In this document: piece by piece, positions 1 to 13,100 of the stretch
Position numbering within the stretch: position 1 is the stretch's first letter
Layout of the letters: each line of letters starts with the position of its first letter
Assembly (NCBI GenBank): GCA_021502835.1
Contig: JAKFGP010000033.1
Location: 1-64,000 of the forward strand
Direction: 5' to 3'
DNA from: Streptomyces thinghirensis
GTDB taxonomy: Bacteria; Actinomycetota; Actinomycetia; Streptomycetales; Streptomycetaceae
DNA length: 64,000 nucleotides
The notes under the pieces: model-generated
What the model was told of the DNA's origin: nothing
What the model saw: the letters and a program-made list of their open reading frames with translations, nothing else
The model's database searches: none
Program-made: the position numbers and the translations under genes

Positions 1-3000
1 CCCTCGCCGCCGGTCGAACCGGCGTCCGGCGTCGTCGAGGGCGCGGTCGGCGCCGGGCGGCTGGCGATGCTCTTCACCGGGCAGGGCAGTCAGCGGCTGG
101 ACATGGGCCGCGAGCTGTACGAGACGTTCCCCGTCTTCGCCGAGGCCTTCGACATGGTGTGCGCCGAACTCGACGCTCACCTCGGCCGTGCCCTGCGGGA
201 CCTCGTCTTCGCCGGCCCCGGTGCCGCCGGGCCCGGAGCGGGCCGTGCTGAATCGTACGGAGTTCGCGCAGCCGGCGTTGTCCGCGGTTGAGGTGGCGTT
301 GTTCCGGTTGTTGGAGCGGTGTGGTGTGCGGCCGGATTTCGTGGCGGGTCATTCGGTGGGTGAGGTGGCGGCGGCTCGTGGCGGGGGTCTGGTCGCTGTC
401 GGATGCGGTGCGGCTTGTGGTGGCCCGGGGCCGGTTGATGGGTGGGTTGCCGGCGGGCGGGGTGATGGTGGCGGTCGAGGCGGGTGAGGACGAGGTCAGG
501 GGGGTTGTTGGCGGGGCGGTCCGGGGTGGGTGTGGCGGCGGTCAACGGTCCGGCGGCTGTGGTGGTGTCGGGTGAGGCCGGTGCGGTGGGGGAGGTGGTG
601 GCGGAGCTTGGGGTGCTGGGGCGTCGTACGAAGTCGTTGGCGGTCAGTCATGCCTTTCATTCGGTGTTGATGGAGCCGGTGCTGGCGGAGTTCCGGGAGG
701 TGGTGGAGTCTCTGGCGTTCTGTGCTCCGTCGGTTCCGGTTGTGTCGAATGTGTCGGGTGAGCTTGCCGGTGCCGAGTTGCTGACCGCTGACTACTGGGT
801 CCGGCACATCCGCGAGACCGTCCGCTTCGCCGACGGAGTGCGCCGGCTCGAGCAGGGCGTCACCACGTTCCTGGAAGTAGGCCTGGCGGAGTGCTCAGCG
901 CGATGGCCCAGGACAACGTCACCGGCTCCCCGGACACCCTTGACTTCGTACCCGCCCTGCGCGCGGAGGGCTCCGAGGAGTCGGCCTTCCTGTCCGCCCT
1001 CGCTCGTCTGCATGTGCGTGGTGTCGGGGGTGGATTGGTCAGGTGTTGTTTGTGGGTTCGGGTGCGCGGCGGGTGGAGTTGCCGACGTATGCGTTTCAGC
1101 GGGAGCGGTTCTGGTTGGTGTCCGAGGGTGTGGCGGGATGTGGCTGCTGCTGGTCTTGTTGCGGGTGATCATCCGTTTGTTGGTGCGTGATGGCGTTGCC
1201 GGGGTCGGGTGGTGTGGTGGCTTCGGGTCGGTTGGGTGTGGTGGCGGGTGGGTGGCTGGGTGAGCACCGGGTGGGTGGTGCGGTGGTGGTGCCTGGTGTG
1301 GCGTTGGTGGATGTGGTGGTGCGGGTTGGTGACGAGGTGGGTGCGGGGGTGGTTGAGGAGTTGGTGGTGGAGGCTCCGGTGGTGGTGCCGGAGCGGGGTG
1401 GGTTGCGGTTGCAGGTGGTGGTGGAGGGTGAGGGTGAGGGGTGGTCGGCGTGGGGTGAGTGTGCATGGTTCTGTGGATGGGGTGGTGTGGGCGCGGCATG
1501 CGCGTGGTGTGGTTTCGGGTGGGGTGGGGGTTTCGGGGTTCGGGTGGGGGCAGTGGCCGCCGGTGGGTGCGGAGCCGGTGGGTGTGGAGGGGTTTTGTGA
1601 GTCGCGGGTGGGGGGTTGAGTACGGGCCGTTGTTCCGGGGGTTGCGGGCTGCGTGGCGTCGGGGTGGGGAGGTGTTCGCTGAGGTTGCGTTGCCGGAGGG
1701 GGTGGATGTAGGCGGGTTTGGTGTGCATCCGGCGTTGTTTGATGCGGCGTTGCATTGTGGGGTGCTGGCGGGGGTCGGGGAGGTGGATGGTGGTGTGTTG
1801 CTGCTGTTCGCGTTCGGTGAGAGTGGTGCTGCATGCTTCGGTGCGACCGCTTTGCGTGTCGCGGTCACGCCGGATGGTTCGGGTGGGATGGCGTTGCGGG
1901 CGGTGGACCTGGCGGGTACACCCGTCCTGTCGGTCGGATCGCTGGCGTTCAGGCCACTGCCCGCCGGACAACTGCCGACGGCCGGGTCCGCAACCCAGGA
2001 GAAGTTGTACCGAGTCGACTGACCCCGGTTGCTCAGACCGGGACCCGCGCTGCCGCTGACCGAGTTCACCGACGCGGCGGAATCTGGTCGCCGAGATCCG
2101 CCGGGAGCCGGCGTTCCGCAGACCCTGATCCTGACCTGAGCGGCTCAGCGGACCAGGCCGGTGACACAGGCGCTGGCCGACCGGCCGGAGCCCCGCGCCG
2201 GACGCCCGCCCGCCGTGCGCGGATGGATCGCCGAGGCCGGTCCACGGCGAGTGCGTGCGCCTGACCGCGCGCGCCCTGGACGCCCTGCAGAGCTGGTCCG
2301 CCCATCCTGAACTGGAGCCCGCCACCCTGGTGGTGCTCACCTCCGGAGCCGTCGCCGTGGACGGAGCGTCGACAGCTCCGACCCGGCAGCCGCGGCGGTG
2401 TGGGGCCTGGTCCGCTCCGCTCAGTCGGAGAACCCGGACCGCGTTGTGCTGGTGGACCTCGACCGATCTGGCCTTCCCGGGAGACGCTCGGCGCGCTCGG
2501 CCACCGGCGAGCCACAGCTGGCCGTACGGGCCGGGGGAAGCCCGTGCCCCCCGGCTCGCCCGCTGCACCGGCGACACGCCCCGGTCCCGGCGGACACCGC
2601 TGCTCTGGCACCTGGACGTCACCGAACGCGGCACCTGGCCAACCTAGCCCTGGTACCCGGCGCCGGAGGGGCTCCGCTCACCGAGGGCCAGGTCCGGGTG
2701 AACGTCCGGGCCGCCGGAGTCAACTTCCGTGACGTCATGATCACGCCTCGGCTGTATCCGGGCGAGGCGGTACCCGGCGGCGAGGGCGCCGGCGTGGTCG
2801 TCGAGGTCGGCCCCGGCGTCACCGGGCTGGCCCCGGCGACCGGGTGATGGGCCTGCTGGAGAACGGCTTCGGTCCGCTGGCGGTGGCCGACCGGCGCAAG
2901 TTGGTGCGGATGCCGCGGGCTGGTCGTTCGAGCAAGCGGCCTCCGTCCCGATCGTCTTCCTCACCGCCTACTACGGACTGCACGACCTCGCCGGGCTGCG

Positions 3001-6000
3001 GGCCGGCCAGTCGGTGCTGGTGCACGCGGCGGCCGGCGGGGTGGGCTCGGCCGCGGTGCAGCTCGCTCGCCACGGGGGCGCGGAGGTGTTCGGCACCGCG
3101 AGTCCCGGCAAGTGGGAGGCGCTGCGCGCCGCTGGGGTGGCCGAGGACCATCTCGCCTCCTCTCGCGACCCTCGGTTTCCGTGACCGGTTCCGCGCCACC
3201 ACCGGAGGTCGCGGTGTGGACGTCGTCCTCGACTCGCTCGCGGGCGAGTTCGTCGACGCCTCCTCGACCTGCTGCCGCGCGGTGGCCGGTTCCTGGAGAT
3301 GGGCAAGACCGACATCCGGAGGCGACGGAGGTCGCCGCCACCCGCCCGGGCGTCGACTACCAGGCGTTCGACCTGGTCGAAGCGGGACCGGAGCGTAGCC
3401 AGGAGCTGCTCACCGAACTCGTCGCGCTGTTCGAGAGCGGTGCGCTCGAGCCCCCGCGCTGAAGGTGGCGGACGTCCGGCACGCCCCGGAGGCCTTCCGG
3501 TTCCTCAGCCAGGCCCGGCACATCGGCAAGGTCGTGCTGACCATGCCGCGGCCCTCGACCCCGAGGGCACGGTCTGGATCAGCGGTACCGGCAGCCTGGG
3601 CGGACTGACCGCCCGGCACCTGGTCTCCGCGCACGGCGTGCGGCACGTGCTGCTCACCAGCCGGCGTGGGGCGACGCCGCCGGGATGCCCGAACTGGTCA
3701 GCTCCTTGCGCGAACTGGGCGCCGAGGTCACCGTCGCGGCCTGCGACGCCGCCGACCGAGACGCGGTACGGGCAGTCCTCGACACGATCGCGCCCCGACC
3801 GTCCGCTGACCGCCGTGGTGCACACCGCCGGTGTCCTGGACGACGGTGTGGTCTCCGCCCTGACCCCCGAACGGCTCGACACGGTCTTCGCGCCCAAGGT
3901 CGACGCCGCGTGGAACCTGCATCGAACTCACCCGGACCTGGACCTTGCCGCGTTCGTGCTCTTCTCCTCGGCCGCCGGCACGTTCGGCAATCCCGGCCAG
4001 GGCAACTACGCGCGGCCAACGCCTACCTCGACGCCCTCGCCCGGCACCGGCGTGCCCAGGGGCTGCCCGCCACGTCGTTCGCCTGGGGCCTGTGGGCGTA
4101 CGGCAGCCGAGATGACGGCCCGCCTGGACGACGCCGACCTGCGGCGTACCGAGCGGAGCGGCATGCTCGGCCTGACCGCGCGGAGTCCGGTATGGCCCTC
4201 CTCGACGCCGGGCTGGACGCGGCGGACGCGGCACTCGTCCCGGCCGTCCTCGACCTCGCGCACCTGCGCGCGGCCTCCACTGGTGCTCCGGTACCGCCAC
4301 TCCTGCGTGGCCTGGTCCGCCCGGGCCGGCAGACGGTGAGCGGCGCCGCCCCTGCGATCGGCTCGCCGGCCGACCGGCTCGCGGCACTGCCCGCCGACGA
4401 GCAGGAGCGGTTCCTCGTCGACCTGATACGCGGTCACGCGGCCACCGTTCTCGGACATGCCTCACCGGACACGGTCGACGCCACCCGTGCCTTCAAGGAC
4501 ACCGGCTTCGACTCGCTGACCGCCGTCGAACTGCGCAACCGGCTCGGCACCGCCACCGGGCTGCGGCTGCCGGCGACCGTCGCTCCAACCACCCGAACCC
4601 GATCGCGCTCGCCCGGCAGGTGCGCACCCTGCTCCTGGGCGACCGGGCCACCGCGCCCACGGCCGCCGATGCCGTGCCCGTCCTGGCCGCGGCGGACGAC
4701 GACCCGATCGCCATCGTCGCGATGAGCTGTCGGTTCCCCGGAGGTGTGGCCTCACCCGAGGACCTCTGGAGTCTGGTGGCCGACGGGGTGACGCGATCGG
4801 TGACTTCCCCGACAACCGAGGCTGGGATCTTGAGCACCCTGTTCGATCCCGACCCGGAGAACCAGGGCACGTCGTACGTCCGGCAGGGGGCCTTCCTGTA
4901 CGACGCGGGAGAGTTCGACGCGGGCTTCTTCGGGATCCTCGCCGCGTGAGGCGCTCGCGATGGACCCGCAGCAGCGGCTGTTGCTGGAGACCTCGTGGGA
5001 GGCGGTCGAGCGGGCGGGCATCGACCCGGCCTCGCTGCGCGGCGGCGAGATCGGCGTGTACACGGGTCTGATCAGCCACGACTACACGTACGGCATGCAC
5101 CACGACGCGGGGGACCTGGAGGGTTACCGACTCACCGGCACCGCGGGCAGTGTCGCCTCCGGTCGCGTCAGCTACGCCCTCGGCCTGGAGGGCCCCTCGC
5201 TCAGCGTCGACACGGCCTGCTCCTCCTCGCTGGTCAGCCTGCATCTCGCGGTGCAGGCGCTGCGGTCCGGCGAGTGCACGATGGCACTGGCCGGCGGTGC
5301 GATGCTCATGGCCTCGCCCGACACCTTCGTGGAATTCTCCCGGCAGCGCGGACTGGCCGCCGACGCCCGGGTGAAGGCCTTCGCCGGGGGCGGCGGACGG
5401 CACCGCCTGGTCGGAGGGTGTCGGCGTGCTGCTGGTGGAGCGGTTGTCGGATGCGCGGCGGTCGGGGCATCCGGTGCTGGCGGTGGTGCGGGGTTCCGCT
5501 GTCAACCAGGACGGTGCGAGTAACGGTCTGACGGCGCCGAACGGGCCGTCGCAGCAGCGGGTGATCCGGGCGGCGTTGGCGTCGGCGGGCCTGGTGGCGG
5601 CCGATGTCGACGCGGTGGAGGCGCACGGTACGGGGACGACGCTGGGGGATCCGATCGAGGCGCAGGCGTTGCTGGCGACGTACGGGCAGGACCGGCCGGA
5701 GGACCGGCCGCTGTGGCTCGGATCGTTGAAGTCGAACATCGGCCACGCGCAGGCGGCTGCCGGCGTCGGCAGCGTGATCAAGATGGTGATGGCGTTGCGG
5801 CACGGGGTGTTGCCGAGGACGTTGCATGTGGATGAGCCGACGTCGAAGGTGGACTGGTCGGCGGGTGCGGTGGAGTTGTTGACGGAGGCTCGTCCGTGGC
5901 CGCGCGCGGCGATGGTCCCCGCCGGGCCGGCGTCTCCTCCTTCGGCGTCTCCGGCACCAACGCCCACGTCATCCTGGAAGAGGCACCCGCCGACGACACC

Positions 6001-9000
6001 CCGCCTTCACCCGACGAGAGCGCGGCGGAGACCGGCATCGCGCCGGACGGCGGGGCGGGCGTCCCCCTGCCGTGGATGCTGTCCGCCAGAACCCGAACGG
6101 CGTTGCGCGGACAGGCCGAACGCCTCGCCGCCCATCTCACCGACCATGCCGCCCAGCCGGCCGCCGACGTGGCGTTCTCGCTGGCCACCACCCGGGCAGC
6201 CCTCGACCACCGGGCCGTCGTGATCGCCGCCGGAGGGGAGGAGGCCCGGGCCGCGCTGGCTGCGCTGGCCGCCGGCGAACCCGCGCACGACCTGGTCACC
6301 GGTACCGCGGACGTGCGTGGCAAGACGGTCTTCGTCTTCCCGGGCCAGGGCTCCCAGTGGCCCGGCATGGGCGCCGAACTCCTGGACTCATCGCCGGTGT
6401 TCGCGGCCCGGATGGCCGAGTGCGCGGCAGCCCTCGCCCCGTACACCGACTGGTCGCTCCAGGATGTGATCCGGCAGGTCGAGGGAGCGGCGTCCCTCGA
6501 CCGGGTCGACGTGGTCCAGCCCGCCTCCTTCGCCGTGATGGTGTCGCTGGCCGCCCTGTGGCGCTCGCTCGGCGTGACCCCCGACGCGGTCGTCGGCCAC
6601 TCCCAGGGCGAGATCGCCGCGGCGGCCGTCGCGGGCGCCCTGTCGCTGGAGGACGCCGCGAAGGTCGTGGCGCTGCGCAGCCGGGCCATCGCCCGCGGCC
6701 TGGCCGGACACGGCGGCATGATGTCGATCGCCCTGCCCGCCGAGCAGGTCGCCCGGCGGCTGCCCGAAGGCGTGGAGATCGCCGTGGTCAACAGCCCGTC
6801 CTCGGTCGTCGTCGCCGGCGCGCCCACCGCGCTGGAGGCACTGGGCGCCGAGCTGCGCACGGACGGCGTCCGGGTCCGCATGGTCCCGGTCGACTACGCC
6901 TCGCACAGCTCCTACGTGGAACTCGTCCGGGACGAACTGGCGGATCTGCTCACCGGCCTGGAACCGCGTCGCGCGGAGGTGCCGCTGTACTCGACGGTCG
7001 ACGGCGACTGGCAGGGACGGCGGGGAGATGGACGCCGGCTACTGGTACCGCAATCTGCGGCAGACCGTACGCTTCCGGGAGGCCACCGACGCGCTGGTGG
7101 ACCAGGGGCACCGCTTCTTCGTGGAAGTCAGCGCGCACCCGCGTGGTCGCGACCAGCGTCCAGGAGGTGCTGGACGCCCGGGACGGTGTGACGGGCGTGG
7201 TGACCGGCACCCTGCGCCGCGACGAAGGGTCGGCGAAACGGGTCCTGAAGTCCTTGGCCGAACTCCACGTACGCGGGGGGCGGAGACGGCCAGGGAGCCC
7301 CGTTCGCGGCGACCGGTGCCCAGCGGATCGACCTGCCGACGTACGCCTTCCAGCGCGAGCACTACTGGCACGCCGAGGCGCCGGGCACCGGTGACATGGC
7401 CGCCGCCGGACTGGACACGGCGGGCCACCCGCTGGTGGGTGCCGTCGTGCCCCTGCCCGGCTCCGGCGGTGTCCTCGCCACCGGTCGGCTCGCTCCGGCC
7501 ACCAGCCCCTGGCTCGCCGATCACCAGGTGTCCGGCGCGGGGCTCGTGCCCGGCGCGGCCCTGGTCGACCTCGTCATCGGCGTGGGCGACGAAGTCGGCG
7601 CGGGCGTAGTGGAGGAACTCGTCATCGAGGCTCCGCTGGTGGTCGGCGACCGGGCGGGGACGCGGATCCAGATCGCGGTCGCCGGCGCCGACGAGGCGGG
7701 TCGTCGCGAGGTCAGCGTGTACGGCGCGGCCGAGGGCGGCACCTGGACGCGTCACGCGCACGGCACTCTCGTCGAGCGGGGCACCGGCGCGGACTTCGCT
7801 CTCGGCCAGTGGCCGCCGGCCGACGCGGTACCCGTCGACATCGGTGACTTCTACGAGCGGCAGGCCGAGAGCGGTCTGGAGTATGGCCCGCTCTTCCAGG
7901 GGCTGACCGCGTGTGTGGCGGCGTGGTGCCGAGGTCTTCGCCGAGGTGGCCCTGCCCGACGGCGTCGAGGGCGGCGCGTACGGCCTGCACCCCGCCCCTG
8001 TTCGACGCCGCCCTGCACGCGGGCACCTTCGCCGGAGTCGGCGGCGGCAGCGAGGCGGGCCCTCTGCTGCCCTTCGCCTGGAGCGGTGTGGAACTGCACG
8101 CGTCCGGAGCCGCAGCCCTGCGGGTCGCCATCACCTCCGACGACTCCGGTGCGATGACGCTGCGCGCCGCCGACGAGGCGGGGGGAAGCCGTCCTGTCGG
8201 TCGGCTCGCTGGTCCTGCGCCCCCTCGTCCCCGGCCTGGCGGGCAGCTCCGGCGGGAGCCCGGACGCGCTGTTCCGGCTGGAGTGGACACCGGTGGAGCG
8301 GCCGACCGCGGCGCCGCAGCACGAGCCGGTGCCCGCCGACGGCAGGGAGCGCGGACTCTCCCCGCACGGCGGCCGGGGACGTCCCCGACACCGAGCTGGT
8401 AGATCTCCTCGCGCTCGCCGATGTCACCGGTGCGGACGGACGCGGGGCCGACGACGAACCCCAGCGGGTACGCCGACTGGCCGGCCGCGCCCTCACGCTT
8501 GCTTCAGCAGTGGCTCGCCGACCCGGCCCGGGAGCGGACCCGGCTGGTGCTGATCACCCGGGGCGCGGTGGCCGTGGAGGGCCCCGAGGAGATCACCGAC
8601 CCGGCCGCCGCCGCGTGTGGGGCCTGGTCCGGTCAGCCCAGGCGGAGAACCCGGGCCGTATCGTCCTCGCCGACCTCGACACCGACCCGGCATCCCGGGC
8701 CGCGCTGCCGGCCGCGCTCGCCGTCGGCGAGCCCCAACTCGCGCTGCGGGAGGGCCGGGTGTCCGTGCCGAGGCTGGTCCGCGCCGCCGTCGGGCCCGCC
8801 GGTTCGGAACGCGCGTGGGACTCCGACGGCACGGTACTGATCACCGGTGGCACCGGCATGATCGGCCGGCTGGTCGCTCGCCATGTGATCACCGAGTTCG
8901 GCGTCCGCCGCGTCCTGATCACCAGCCGCAGCGGTCGGCGGGCGCCCGGAGCCGAGGAACTGGCCGCCGAACTCGCGGCACTCGGTGGCCGGGTGAGCAT

Positions 9001-10059
9001 CGAGGCGTGCGACGTGTCCGACCGGGAGGCGTTGCGCGCCCTGCTCGACTCCGTGCCACCGGAGCATCCGCTGACCGCCGTGGTGCACGCCGCCGGTGTC
9101 CTGGACGACGGTGTGGTCTCCGCCCTGACCCCCGAACGGCTCGACACGGTCTTCGCGCCCAAGGTCGACGCCGCGTGGAACCTGCACGAACTCACCCGGG
9201 ACCTGGACCTTGCCGCGTTCGTGCTCTTCTCCTCGGCCGCCGGCACGTTCGGCAATCCCGGCCAGGGCAACTACGCCGCGGCCAACGCCTACCTCGACGC
9301 CCTCGCCCGGCTGCGGCAGGCGCAGAAGCTGCCCGCCGTCTCCCTGGCCTGGGGTCTGTGGGCCGAGGCCGGTCGGATGACCGGTCACCTGAGCGAGGCC
9401 GATCTGCGGCGCAGCAGGAGCGGCGGCATGCTGGGGATGTCCTCCGAGGAGGGGATGCTGCTGCTGGACGCCGCACTCCGCACCCGCGAGGCGCTGCTCG
9501 TACCGGCCAAGCTGGACCTCGCCGGACTCGGTGCCCGCGGTGATGGCGGGTCGCCCGAGGTGCCGTGGTTGCTGCGTGGTCTGGTCCGGCCGCCGGCCCG
9601 GCGCACCGCGCGGACCGCCCGGCGGCCCGAAGGGTCCTCGCTCGCCGACCGGCTGGCGGCGCTGCCCGACACGGAGCGGACCAGGATCCTGCTCGACCTG
9701 GTCACCGATCAAGTCGCCGCGGTCCTCGGCCGTTCCGCGGCCGACGGCATCGAACCGACCCAGCAGTTCAAGGACGTGGGCTTCGACCTCGCTGCTCGCC
9801 GTCGAACTGCGCAACCGGCTGAGCGAGACCACCGGGACCAGGCTTCCCGCGACCCTCGTCTTTGACCACCCGACGCCTACGGCCCCTCGCCCGGCGGCTC
9901 AAGGGAACAACTGGTGCCCACGCCGGAGGAGCCCGTGGCAGAGCAGCCGGCGGCGGGTGCGGGGGCGGGGGCATCGAGATCGACGACGACTTCGACCTCG
10001 ACACGGCCAGCGACGAGGACCTCTTCGACCTCATCGACAGCGAACTCGGCGGTTCGTGA
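1..10059 (+). CDS. Modular type I PKS, C-terminal two modules (5' end outside window)
   Basis: Partial gene; the N-terminus lies left of the window. The first visible module is AT-DH-ER-KR-ACP, the second KS-AT-DH-KR-ACP (see module entries). The protein ends after an acidic C-terminal docking tail (about 9960-10056, [20 protein letters not shown]) with stop TGA at 10057-10059. The next PKS gene starts 84 bases downstream, so the tail should dock to it. Reading frame is interrupted by many one-base indels, for example after the first AT GQGSQ motif, inside the KR and just before the second ACP serine; each restores a conserved motif in the next frame, so I treat the gene as intact. In an ansamycin assembly line it lengthens the ansa chain started on AHBA. 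Confidence 0.9.
252..840 (+). repeat. AT-core cassette, copy 1 (near-identical to 12013-12600)
   Basis: Nearly base-for-base identical to 12013-12600; differences are almost only one-base indels and a few substitutions. It covers the AT from before the GHSVGE motif past HAFH. It uses G/T-ending codons (GTG, GGT, TTG) in contrast to the C-ending codons on both sides, with a switch back near 781 in both copies. Confidence 0.9.
1011..1943 (+). repeat. AT-DH linker and DH cassette, copy 1 (near-identical to 12782-13711)
   Basis: Spans the post-AT linker and whole DH. It matches 12782-13711 almost perfectly and shares the same G/T third-position bias. Right edge is sharp after the codons for VGSL. 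Together with the AT cassette it implies recent duplication or gene conversion between modules. Confidence 0.9.
3802..4040 (+). repeat. KR catalytic-core repeat (matches 9064-9309; partial at 14524-14600)
   Basis: DNA encoding the LDD motif through GQGNY and the following helix is nearly identical in the KR domains at 3802-4040 and 9064-9309, and for the first 75 bases also at 14524-14600. This repeat has normal C-ending codons, unlike the AT/DH/KS cassettes. Confidence 0.8.
4683..9880 (+). other. PKS module: KS-AT(methylmalonyl)-DH-KR-ACP
   Basis: KS about 4695-5985 has the DTACSSS active site with Cys at 5218-5220, then HGTGT and NIGH (5738-5749). AT about 6060-7200 has [16 protein letters not shown], and YASH at 6895-6906, the methylmalonyl-CoA signature, unlike every other AT seen here. 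DH about 7395-8290 has [10 protein letters not shown] and DAALH. KR about 8820-9400 has [11 protein letters not shown] (B-type), SSAAG, GQGNY. ACP about 9640-9880 reads VGFDSLLAVEL once a one-base insertion near 9787 is removed. No ER. Predicted outcome: a methyl-branched carbon next to a trans double bond. Confidence 0.85.
5430..5935 (+). repeat. KS 3' cassette, copy 1 (near-identical to 10972-11470)
   Basis: Covers the KS from just after the active-site region through HGTGT and NIGH to the [11 protein letters not shown] end. It matches 10972-11470; a third copy's tail is visible at about 16852-16945 where the degenerate island ends. Confidence 0.85.
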
Positions 10060-10143
10060 ACCCGCGCGAGCGCACCCCGCAGCGAACCGGCAAGCTCCGC
10101 GAACCCGCCCCCGCCGTACTCCGACCGAGGGACTGACCTGGGT

Positions 10144-13100
10144 ATGACCACCCAAGACGAGAAGCTCCGCGCCTACCTCAAGCGCACCCTGGCGGACCTG
10201 CGTAGCACCGGCAAGCGGCTGCGCGAGGTGGAAGGCGCCCGGACAGAACCCATCGCGATCGTCGCCATGGGCTGCCGGCTGCCCGGCGGCGTCGCGTCCC
10301 CGGAGGACCTGTGGCGGCTGCTCTCCGGGGGCGAGGACGCCATCCTCGGCGTTTCCCGAGGACCGCGGCTGGGACCTGGCGGAGCTCTACGACCCGGACC
10401 CCGACCGCCCGGGCACCTCATACGTACGCGAGGGCGGATTCCTGCACGAGGCAGGAGAGTTCGACGCGGGCTTCTTCGGGATCTCGCCGCGTGAGGCGCT
10501 CACGATGAATCCCCAGCAGCGGTTGCTGCTGGAGACTTCCTGGGAGGTGTTCGAGCGGGCGGGCATCGACCCGACGACCCTCCAGGGCGACCGGATCGGG
10601 GTGTACGCGGGCGTCATGTACGCCGACTACGTGCCGCACGGGAGGGTCCCCGCCGCGGTCGAGGGCCTGCGCGGCATCGGCAACTCCGGCAGCGTCACCT
10701 CGGGCCGGGTGTCGTACACGCTGGGCCTGGAGGGCCCGGCCGTCACCGTCGAGACGGCGTGTTCCTCCTCGCTGGTGGCGTTGCATCTCGCGGTGCAGGC
10801 GCTGCGGGCCGGTGAGTGCACGATGGCGCTGGCCGGCGGGGTCGCCGTCATGGCCACCCCCGAGGTGTTCGTCGACTTCTCGCGGCAGCGTGGGCTGGCC
10901 GCGGACGCCCGGGTCAAGGCCTTCGCCGGGGCCGCCGACGGGACCAGCCTCGGCGAGGGCGCCGGCGTGCTGCTGCTGGAGCGGTTGTCGGATGCGAGGC
11001 GGTCGGGGCATCCGGTGCTGGCGGTGGGTGCGTGGGTCGGCGTTGAACCAGGACGGTGCGAGTAACGGTCTGACGGCGCCGAACGGTCCGTCGCAGCAGC
11101 GGGTGATCCGGGCGGCGTTGGCGTCGGCGGGTCTGGTGGCGGCGGATGTGGATGCGGTGGAGGCGCACGGTACGGGGACGACGCTGGGGGATCCGATCGA
11201 GGCGCAGGCGTTGCTGGCGACGTATGGGCAGGGGCGGCCGGGGGACCGGCCGTTGTGGCTGGGGTCGTTGAAGTCGAACATCGGTCATGCGCAGGCGGCT
11301 GCGGGTGTGGCTGGTGTGATCAAGATGGTGTTGGCGTTGCGGCATGGGGTGTTGCCGAGGACGTTGCATGTGGATGAGCCGACGTCGAAGGTGGACTGGT
11401 CGGCGGGTGCGGTGGAGTTGTTGACGGAGGCTCGTCCGTGGCCGCGCGGCGATCGTCCCCGCCGGGCCGGTGTCTCCTCCTTCGGCATGAGTGGCACCAA
11501 CGCCCACGTCATCATCGAGGAGGCCCCCGAGAAGGAGGAGCAGGAGCCCGAGCAGCCGGGCGCCGGGACTCCGACCGCCCTCCTCCAGCCCTGGCTGCTC
11601 TCGGCCAGGTCCGCCGCCGCGCTGCGCGCACAGGCCACAGCGCTGCTCGCTCATGTCGAGGGCGACCCCGCCCTCGGCCTCCCCGACGTCGCGCACGCCC
11701 TCGCCACCACCCGCTCGGCCTTCCCCGGAGGGCCGTCGTCACCGCCGAGGACCGCAAGGGCTTCATCAGCGGCCCTCCAGGCCCTCGCCGCCGGTGAACC
11801 GGCGTCCGGCGTCATCGAGGGCGCGGTCGTCACCGGGCGGCTGGCGATGCTCTTCACCGGACAGGGCAGTCAGCGGGCCGGGATGGGCCGCGAGCTGTAC
11901 GAGACGTTCCCCGTCTTCGCCGAGGCCTTCGACGCGGTGTGTGCCGAGGCCGACGCGTGGCTGGGACGTCCGCTCAAGGAACTGGTGTTCGCAGACCCCG
12001 AAGGACTCATCGATCGTACGGAGTTCGCGCAGCCGGCGTTGTTCGCGGTTAGGTGGCGTTGTTCCGGTTGTTGGAGCGGTGTGGTGTGCGGCCGGATTTC
12101 GTGGCGGGTCATTCGGTGGGTGAGGTGGCGGCGGCTCATGTGGCGGGGGTCTGGTCGCTGTCGGATGCGGTGCGGCTTGTGGTGGCCCGGGGCCGGTTGA
12201 TGGGTGGGTTGCCGGCGGGCGGGGTGATGGTGGCGGTCGAGGCGGGTGAGGACGAGGTCAGGGGGTTGTTGGCGGGGCGGTCCGGGGTGGGTGTGGCGGC
12301 GGTCAACGGTCCGGCGGCTGTGGTGGTGTCGGGTGAGGCCGGCGCGGTGGGGGAGGTGGTGGCGGGAGCTTGGGGTGCTGGGGCGTCGTACGAAGTCGTT
12401 GGCGGTCAGTCATGCCTTTCATTCGGTGTTGATGGAGCCGGTGCTGGCGGAGTTCCGGGAGGTGGTGGAGTCTCTGGCGTTCTGTGCTCCGTCGGTTCCG
12501 GTTGTGTCGAATGTGTCGGGTGAGCTTGCCGGTGCCGAGTTGCTTGACCGCTGACTACTGGGTCCGGCACATCCGCGAGACCGTCCGCTTCGCCGACGGA
12601 GTGGGGCGACTGGCCGACTCGGGAGTCACCACCTTCCTGGAGGCGGGGCCCGGTGGGGTCCTCACCGCCATGGCCCAGAACGCGCTGCGCGACGGCACCC
12701 GCCCCCGACGGCGCCTTCGTGCCGCTGCTGCGCCGGAGCCACCCGGAGCCTGCCGCCCTGCTCGACGGACTGGCCCGTGCCCATGTGCGTGGTGTCGGGG
12801 TGGATTGGTCGGTGTTGTTTGCGGGTTCGGGTGCGCGGCGGGTGGAGTTGCCGACGTATGCGTTTTCAGCGGGAGCGGTTCTGGTTGGTGTCCGAGGGTG
12901 TGGCGGATGTGGCTGCTGCTGGTCTTGTTGCGGGTGATCATCCGTTTGTTGGTGCGTTGATGGCGTTGCCGGGGTCGAGGGTGGTGTGGTGGCTTCGGGT
13001 CGGTTGGGTGTGGTGGCGGGTGGGTGGCTGGGTGAGCACCGGGTGGGTGGTGCGGTGGTGGTGCCTGGTGTGGCGTTGGTGGATGTGGTGGTGCGGGTTG

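Larger units (their letters stand above)
1..4640 (+). other. PKS module: AT(malonyl)-DH-ER-KR-ACP, fully reducing
   Basis: AT begins at the left edge (GQGSQ near 79-93), with the GHSVGE nucleophile elbow near 345-362 and HAFH at 649-660, the signature of malonyl-CoA selectivity. DH about 1100-1975 has [10 protein letters not shown] (HxxxGxxxxP) and a DAALH second motif. ER about 2620-3550 has a Rossmann motif ([16 protein letters not shown], from about 3019). KR about 3560-4130 has [10 protein letters not shown], an LDD motif (B-type alcohol stereochemistry expected), SSAAG and GQGNY catalytic Ser/Tyr. ACP about 4360-4640 has [10 protein letters not shown] with the phosphopantetheine serine at 4513-4515. 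The KS of this module lies outside. Predicted outcome: a saturated two-carbon unit without a methyl branch. Confidence 0.85.

Noticed and set aside
792..2634. Long minus-strand open frames rich in Pro, His, Thr and Arg opposite the PKS (also 12406-14043)
   Set aside because: They are mirror images of G/T-ending codons on the coding strand. They have no domains and low-complexity composition, and coexist with clear AT and DH domains on the plus strand.
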